Of a DNA stretch of 8,294 bases, positions 5,510 through 8,294 are shown one piece after another. The notes under the pieces were generated by a model. The model worked only from the letters and a program-made list of their open reading frames with translations. It was not told where the DNA came from and made no database searches. The stretch comes from Candidatus Parcubacteria bacterium (GTDB taxonomy: Bacteria; Patescibacteriota; Microgenomatia; UBA12405), in assembly GCA_023443725.1 (NCBI GenBank), contig JAEZTF010000008.1, positions 1-8,294 on the forward strand, written 5' to 3'. Positions within the stretch are counted from its first letter, which is position 1, and each line of letters starts with the position of its first letter. The position numbers and the translations under genes were made by a program.

Positions 5510-5524
5510 AGATTATTTTATTCC
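5503..5524. terminator. Hairpin shared by two convergent genes
   Basis: GGAATAAA (5503-5510) pairs with TTTATTCC (5517-5524) around GATTAT, spanning both stop codons. The stem is AT-rich and no T-run follows on either side, so termination would be weak. Confidence 0.4.
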
Positions 5525-6520
5525 CATAGCCGATAACACCTCGTCTAAAGTTTTTTGGGCTTCGATGGCGGCTTTCTTTGAACCTTCTTCAATAATACCG
5601 TCAATTAGGTCAAACTTACCTTCGAATTGGGCACGACGATTTCTGATTGGGGTTAAGAATTTGTTGATAGCTAAAGCTAATTTAGTTTTGACTTCAACAT
5701 CACCAACAGTTCCCTGTCGATAACGATTTTTGAGATCTTCAACTTCAGCTTTGTTATCATTGAAAGCATCGTGATAAATAAAAACAGGATTACCTTCAAC
5801 TTTGCCGGGATCAGTGGCTTTAATACGAGTTGGATCGGTGTACATGCCACGGACTTTTTTATTGACAGTTTCCTCGTCATCAGAAAGATAAATACAATTA
5901 CCAATAGATTTACTCATCTTGGCTTGGCCATCGGTACCAACCAAGGTTCCACCTTCACCAATTAAAGCTTTTGGAATTGGAAAAACATCACCATAAGTTT
6001 TGTTGAAAGTGTCGGCAATTTCTCGGGTAACTTCAACATGGCTTTCTTGGTCTTTACCGACTGGAACTAGATTAGCTTTGACCATAAGAATATCGGCAGC
6101 TTGAAGAACGGGATAATTCAAAAGGCCAAGTGATGGTTGTTGAAGGTGAAGATCACGGATAACGTCTTTGAGAGTTGGTACGCGTTGAGCTCGAGGAACA
6201 GTAATTAAATTGGTGAAAAGACTGGCAAGATAAGTTACTTGAGGAACTTTTGATTGCTGATAGATGGTACATTTGGCAGGATCAATACCAACAGAAAGAT
6301 AATCGAGGACTAATCCCCTGACCCGGTCACGAATAGTACTGGTTTTTTCTTTGGAAAAATCAGTGGTGAGAGTGTGAAGATCGGCCATAATAAAAAAACA
6401 ATCATATTCGTCTTGAAGTTTGACCCTATTTTTGAGAGTGCCGATGTAATGACCTAAATGAAGCGGACCGGTTGGTCGGTCACCTGTAAGTATGCGTGGT
6501 TTTTGGTTTGTTTGTGTCAT
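5513..6520 (-). CDS. trpS: Tryptophanyl-tRNA synthetase
   Basis: A class Ic aminoacyl-tRNA synthetase that charges tRNA-Trp in the cytoplasm. The 335 residues equal the normal bacterial length. PLHLGHYIG (HIGH motif, 21-24) and AKMSKS (201-205) form the ATP site. GKDQ (155-158), followed by H161, matches the TrpRS-type loop, and TGDRPTG near the start is the usual opening. The start at the ATG of 6518-6520 fits the family N-terminus. No Shine-Dalgarno sequence precedes it. The protein has no Trp residue, which would help it to be made when charged tRNA-Trp is scarce. It is preceded by a leader with a Trp-codon pair and mutually exclusive hairpins, so it is probably controlled by transcription attenuation. 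It appears to be monocistronic. Confidence 0.97.
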   Translation of the reverse strand: MTQTNQKPRILTGDRPTGPLHLGHYIGTLKNRVKLQDEYDCFFIMADLHTLTTDFSKEKTSTIRDRVRGLVLDYLSVGIDPAKCTIYQQSKVPQVTYLASLFTNLITVPRAQRVPTLKDVIRDLHLQQPSLGLLNYPVLQAADILMVKANLVPVGKDQESHVEVTREIADTFNKTYGDVFPIPKALIGEGGTLVGTDGQAKMSKSIGNCIYLSDDEETVNKKVRGMYTDPTRIKATDPGKVEGNPVFIYHDAFNDNKAEVEDLKNRYRQGTVGDVEVKTKLALAINKFLTPIRNRRAQFEGKFDLIDGIIEEGSKKAAIEAQKTLDEVLSAMGIK

Positions 6521-6553
6521 AAGTTTATTTATAGTTAAATTTTAACATTAAGA

Positions 6554-6577
6554 ATTAACAAATGAGATTTTGTTAAT
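6554..6577. repeat. AT-rich hairpin in the trpS leader
   Basis: ATTAACAAA and TTTGTTAAT are perfect 9-bp inverted copies around TGAGAT. It lies between the attenuator terminator and the trpS start codon. It may stabilise the 5' end of the read-through mRNA. The 6-nt centre recalls dif sites, but the bases do not fit well. Confidence 0.45.
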
Positions 6578-6605
6578 AAAAAATCTCCCAGAAATCGGGA
6601 GATTT
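6578..6605 (-). terminator. Attenuator terminator (3:4 hairpin) in the trpS leader
   Basis: On the minus strand AAATCTCCC (6605-6597) pairs with GGGAGATTT (6589-6581) around GATTTCT. The T-run is six bases long, counting the last three of the stem. It is a good intrinsic terminator lying upstream of trpS on the coding strand, where it would abort the message unless its left arm is captured by segment 6651-6643. Confidence 0.8.
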
Positions 6606-6625
6606 GGATATTAAAAAAAATAGTT

Positions 6626-6697
6626 TTATGCCACTAAAACAACTCCCGATTGGGCTAATTGGTTTCGCCACCAGAGAGTTAATTTTGTTAATGACAT
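6626..6697 (-). CDS. TrpL-type leader peptide with tandem Trp codons (23 residues)
   Basis: This short minus-strand ORF starts ATG at 6697-6695 and ends TAA at 6628-6626. The peptide begins MSLTKLTLWWRNQLA and ends VVLVA, with Trp codons at positions 9 and 10 (6673-6668). WWR recalls the E. coli TrpL stall site, though the rest differs. Its job would be to act as a sensor: a ribosome waiting for charged tRNA-Trp at the TGG pair covers segment 1 and frees segment 2. The promoter predicts transcription starting near 6700, so the message would be almost leaderless. Two Trp in 23 codons upstream of a Trp-free trpS, in register with alternative hairpins, is very unlikely by chance. Translation itself is inferred. 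Confidence 0.8.
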   Translation of the reverse strand: MSLTKLTLWWRNQLAQSGVVLVA

Positions 6698-6712
6698 ATT
6701 GAGAGAATAATA
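6685..6712 (+). promoter_or_regulatory. Possible promoter of the metallopeptidase-deformylase pair
   Basis: TTGTTA (6685-6690), 16-nt spacer, ATAATA (6707-6712). The -10 is the same symmetric AT stretch used by the minus-strand trpS promoter. Match to consensus is modest and the leader before the ATG at 6728 would be very short. Confidence 0.35.
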
Positions 6713-6734
6713 ACACCAAATTTATGAATGTCAA
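6707..6734 (-). promoter_or_regulatory. Promoter of the trpS leader
   Basis: On the minus strand: perfect -35 TTGACA (6729-6734), spacer 16 nt, -10 TATTAT (6707-6712) with TGT before it (extended -10). The same GTGTTATTAT string forms the recombinase promoter. The -35 overlaps the start codon of the divergent gene. Confidence 0.7.
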
Positions 6735-7699
6735 AAATGATAAAATTGGCCATGGAAGGAATGTCAGAAATACCACACAGAGAGCCAGAAATTGGACCAA
6801 TAATAGAAAGGAGAATTGAATTAACAAAATCTCTTTTTTCTGAAAATACGACTGTCACGGCAACCAGTGAAATAGATTTTCAAGTGGAAACAGTATTGGA
6901 TCAAGGTATTTGTGAAGGAGGTCAAAAAATTAAATTAGGATTGACTCTAGAAAAACAAAATTTAGAGTCATATATGTCATCGGTAGGATTGGAAGTTAAA
7001 CCATTTGTTCAATTATTAGTTAATACTTTTGAAGTAAACGGTGAAGAGTTGGCAACTGAAGAAAATCCTATTCATCTAACTAGTGAACGAGAAGCAGTAT
7101 ACAACTTAGAATTATTGAGTGATGAAGATAGACAAATAGTAGAAAATATGAGGAAATTTCATGAAAATGATTTTTTTGTTGACGGAGATGGTGGAGGTAC
7201 TGACGGAAAAGATATTGTTTTATTTAAAATAAAAGATGGTAATGATTTAGCCTTTTTTATTCATGAAAAAGGACATATTTTAAGAGAAAGTGGTGATATT
7301 GATACTAAAGATGCACTAGAATTAAGGGAACAAATTCAAGTGGTTGAGGCTGCTTTAGGTAATTTAAAAAGATTTAAAGCTATTTCGGGTATTTCTTATA
7401 CTTTAATTGGTAAAAAAAGAGAGACAGGTTCACTAGATGAAGAGATATCAACTTTAACTAAACAAGTTAATCAACTTTATAGAAAAAGAATTTTTGATGA
7501 AAAAAGAGCAAGTATTAAGGCATTAGAATTTTTGAAAAATCATCCAAATATGTTTCCTAGTGATCCAAATAATATTAGAGCTAAATTGGTTTACAGTGCA
7601 GCTCTGTCGACATATATCAGCGATGCTAGATATCGAGATGAATCACTAAAAAGTGAAGCGACTAGAATAGTTGATTTTGATCAAGATTGGCATTATTAA
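6728..7699 (+). CDS. Putative zinc metallopeptidase (HEXXH), family not recognised
   Basis: 323 residues, with no signal peptide or membrane helix visible, so probably cytoplasmic. FFIHEKGHILRE places a HEXXH motif at 179-183 (His179, Glu180, His183), preceded by a hydrophobic strand, as in zincins. About 75 residues later FDEKRASIKALEF offers Glu258 in an ExxAxxxA pattern that could be the third zinc ligand on a helix, as in gluzincin-like enzymes. The N-terminal 150 residues are acidic and unlike anything I recognise. VDGDGGGTDGKD (151-162) is a flexible, possibly metal-binding loop just before the active-site strand. ATG codons stand at 6728 and 6737, and the first is used here. A deformylase gene begins 12 nt downstream, pointing to a shared transcript. 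Peptidase activity is inferred from motifs only. The third ligand is uncertain. Confidence 0.55.
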   Translation: MSKMIKLAMEGMSEIPHREPEIGPIIERRIELTKSLFSENTTVTATSEIDFQVETVLDQGICEGGQKIKLGLTLEKQNLESYMSSVGLEVKPFVQLLVNTFEVNGEELATEENPIHLTSEREAVYNLELLSDEDRQIVENMRKFHENDFFVDGDGGGTDGKDIVLFKIKDGNDLAFFIHEKGHILRESGDIDTKDALELREQIQVVEAALGNLKRFKAISGISYTLIGKKRETGSLDEEISTLTKQVNQLYRKRIFDEKRASIKALEFLKNHPNMFPSDPNNIRAKLVYSAALSTYISDARYRDESLKSEATRIVDFDQDWHY

Positions 7700-7711
7700 T
7701 TTATAAAAAAT

Positions 7712-8239
7712 ATGGTTGTAGAAAATATAATTCAAATTGGAAACCCGATACTAAGAAATAAAAATGAATTGATTAAAAATGTTAAGGATAAAAAAGTCGT
7801 AGAAACTATCGAGAATTTGGTAGACACAATGAGAAGTTTTGGAATGGTAGGAACTGCAGCCCCTCAAATTGGAGTAAATCTAAAAATATTTGTGACTGAA
7901 ATTAGAAAAACTGAATATCGAAAAGGAAAAGATGTGGATGAACTGAGAATTTTTATTAATCCAAAAATTGTGTGGAAATCAAAAAAAGAAGTAGTTATTT
8001 ATGAAGGTTGTGGAAGTGTGGCTCATAGTGATTTTTTTGGACCAGTAAAAAGGCCAGAAAAAATTGTTATTAGAGCTTTAAATGAAAAAGGTGAAAAAAT
8101 AAAATTAAAAGCAAGTGGACTTTTGGCTCGAGTAATCCAACATGAATACGATCATTTAGTCGGAATTGAGTTTGTGGAAAAAATATGTGACTTTAAAAAA
8201 GTGATGTGTAAAAGTGAGTATTTACTCCAAAAAGTTTAA
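7712..8239 (+). CDS. def: Peptide deformylase
   Basis: A 175-residue metalloenzyme that removes the formyl group from the N-terminal Met of new proteins at the ribosome exit. All three family boxes are present. GTAAPQ (47-52) stands for GxGLAAPQ, with Gln52 kept. EGCGS (98-102) stands for EGCLS, with metal ligand Cys100. QHEYDHL (143-149) supplies His144, His148 and catalytic Glu145. The opening IIQIGNPILR is also typical. Two box residues differ from the usual form: Thr48 for Leu, and Gly101 for Leu, which normally lines the substrate pocket. The usual Pro two residues after the box-2 Ser is replaced (SVAHSD). It is 12 nt downstream of the putative metallopeptidase, so probably co-transcribed. 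In many bacteria def sits beside fmt, but fmt is not in view. No Shine-Dalgarno sequence is seen. Confidence 0.93.
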   Translation: MVVENIIQIGNPILRNKNELIKNVKDKKVVETIENLVDTMRSFGMVGTAAPQIGVNLKIFVTEIRKTEYRKGKDVDELRIFINPKIVWKSKKEVVIYEGCGSVAHSDFFGPVKRPEKIVIRALNEKGEKIKLKASGLLARVIQHEYDHLVGIEFVEKICDFKKVMCKSEYLLQKV

Positions 8240-8246
8240 TACAAAA

Positions 8247-8289
8247 CCCTTCTGTCAATAAATTGACATCTCCCCTTAAAAAAGGGAGA
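8247..8289. repeat. Palindromic intergenic repeat, copy 4, after the deformylase gene
   Basis: CCCTTC is followed by TGTCAA-TAAA-TTGACA (8253-8268). Then comes an imperfect hairpin, TCTCCC plus TT with AA plus GGGAGA (8269-8289, one bulged C). The layout is the CCCTTC module plus palindromes seen at 1036-1083, and the first loop is TAAA as in the other palindromes. It may also act as a weak terminator. It runs close to the window edge and could extend further. Confidence 0.5.
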
Positions 8290-8294
8290 AGTCT

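Larger units (their letters stand above)
6578..6697 (-). promoter_or_regulatory. Ribosome-mediated Trp attenuator controlling trpS
   Basis: There are three alternative pairings on the minus-strand RNA. 1:2 is AACTCTC (6680-6674) with GGGAGTT (6647-6641), enclosing the Trp codons. 2:3, the antiterminator, is AATCGGGAG (6651-6643) with CTCCCGATT (6601-6593), a perfect 9 bp. 3:4, the terminator, is 6605-6597 with 6589-6581. Segment 2 starts 17 nt after the second Trp codon, just clear of a ribosome stalled there. A stalled ribosome covers segment 1, 2:3 forms and trpS is read. With enough Trp, segment 2 is occupied or paired with 1 and the terminator forms. A weak AT hairpin followed by eight T (6613-6640) at the leader stop codon may act as a pause or extra terminator. 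Confidence 0.78.

Noticed and set aside
5677..5965. ORFs overlapping trpS in other frames
   Set aside because: trpS has all its motifs intact through this stretch. The extra ORFs are by-products of its codons.
6552..6579. dif-like site (11-bp arms around TGAGAT)
   Set aside because: Arm length and spacing fit, but the arms match each other at only 9 of 11 positions and lack the inner ATAA/TTAT typical of dif. Its place in the trpS leader fits an mRNA hairpin better.
6578..6700. T-box riboswitch upstream of trpS
   Set aside because: The string CTGGTGGCGAAACC resembles part of a T-box, but the leader is too short, there is no Stem I with a specifier loop, and the TGG pair lies in frame inside a short ORF. 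Peptide-based attenuation explains it better.
6573..6827. Minus-strand 84-codon ORF rich in Leu and Phe
   Set aside because: It overlaps the trpS leader, its terminator and the start of the metallopeptidase in a frame different from the leader peptide. The hydrophobic look comes from AT-rich antisense codons.
1..8294. CRISPR array, rRNA gene or insertion sequence
   Set aside because: No regularly spaced direct repeats, no rRNA-like conserved stretch, and no transposase or paired terminal repeats were seen.

Overview
The window is AT-rich and looks like a chromosome segment of a Candidate Phyla Radiation (Patescibacteria) bacterium. This placement is inferred from gene content and style, not from a search. 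The genes are compact and closely packed, and every protein gene seen to its end stops with TAA. None of the start codons has a recognisable Shine-Dalgarno sequence. Several families have a form I associate with these genomes: a VirB4/TraG-like ATPase, a minimal FtsB-like protein, a short S51-type peptidase, a GT-C membrane transferase and a divergent deformylase. TGG is used for Trp and no in-frame TGA is seen, so the standard bacterial code fits.

Layout: 1-1027 is the 3' end of a conjugation/secretion-type ATPase gene. A patch of pyrimidine-rich palindromic repeats follows, one of which supplies a -35 box for a small three-helix membrane protein (1178-1576). A tyrosine recombinase on the minus strand (1669-2535) ends at a strong terminator. 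It is divergent from an FtsB/DivIC-like division protein (2600-2956), and the two -10 boxes overlap on opposite strands. At 2945-3500 lies an RNA cluster: two tRNAs with anticodon CAT, a degenerate tRNA-like element carrying palindromic insertions, and an intact tRNA-Ile with the uncommon anticodon TAT. The last base of that tRNA's CCA end is the first base of the next start codon, that of an S51/PepE-like peptidase (3500-4078). A GT-C-like membrane protein follows (4082-5509) and converges on trpS (5513-6520, minus strand). To the right, a putative zinc metallopeptidase (6728-7699) and a peptide deformylase (7712-8239) run on the plus strand as a likely operon.

The most striking feature is the leader of trpS. 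A good minus-strand promoter (6707-6734) precedes a 23-codon ORF (6697 down to 6626) with two consecutive Trp codons. Behind it are segments that can form the classical 1:2, 2:3 (antiterminator) and 3:4 (terminator) set of alternative hairpins. This reads as ribosome-mediated Trp attenuation controlling tryptophanyl-tRNA synthetase, whose own protein contains no Trp. Other points of interest are the tRNA-like element with inserted palindromes, a recurring family of small palindromes with a (A)TAAA loop, the tRNA/start-codon overlap, and a recombinase lacking two usual catalytic residues.
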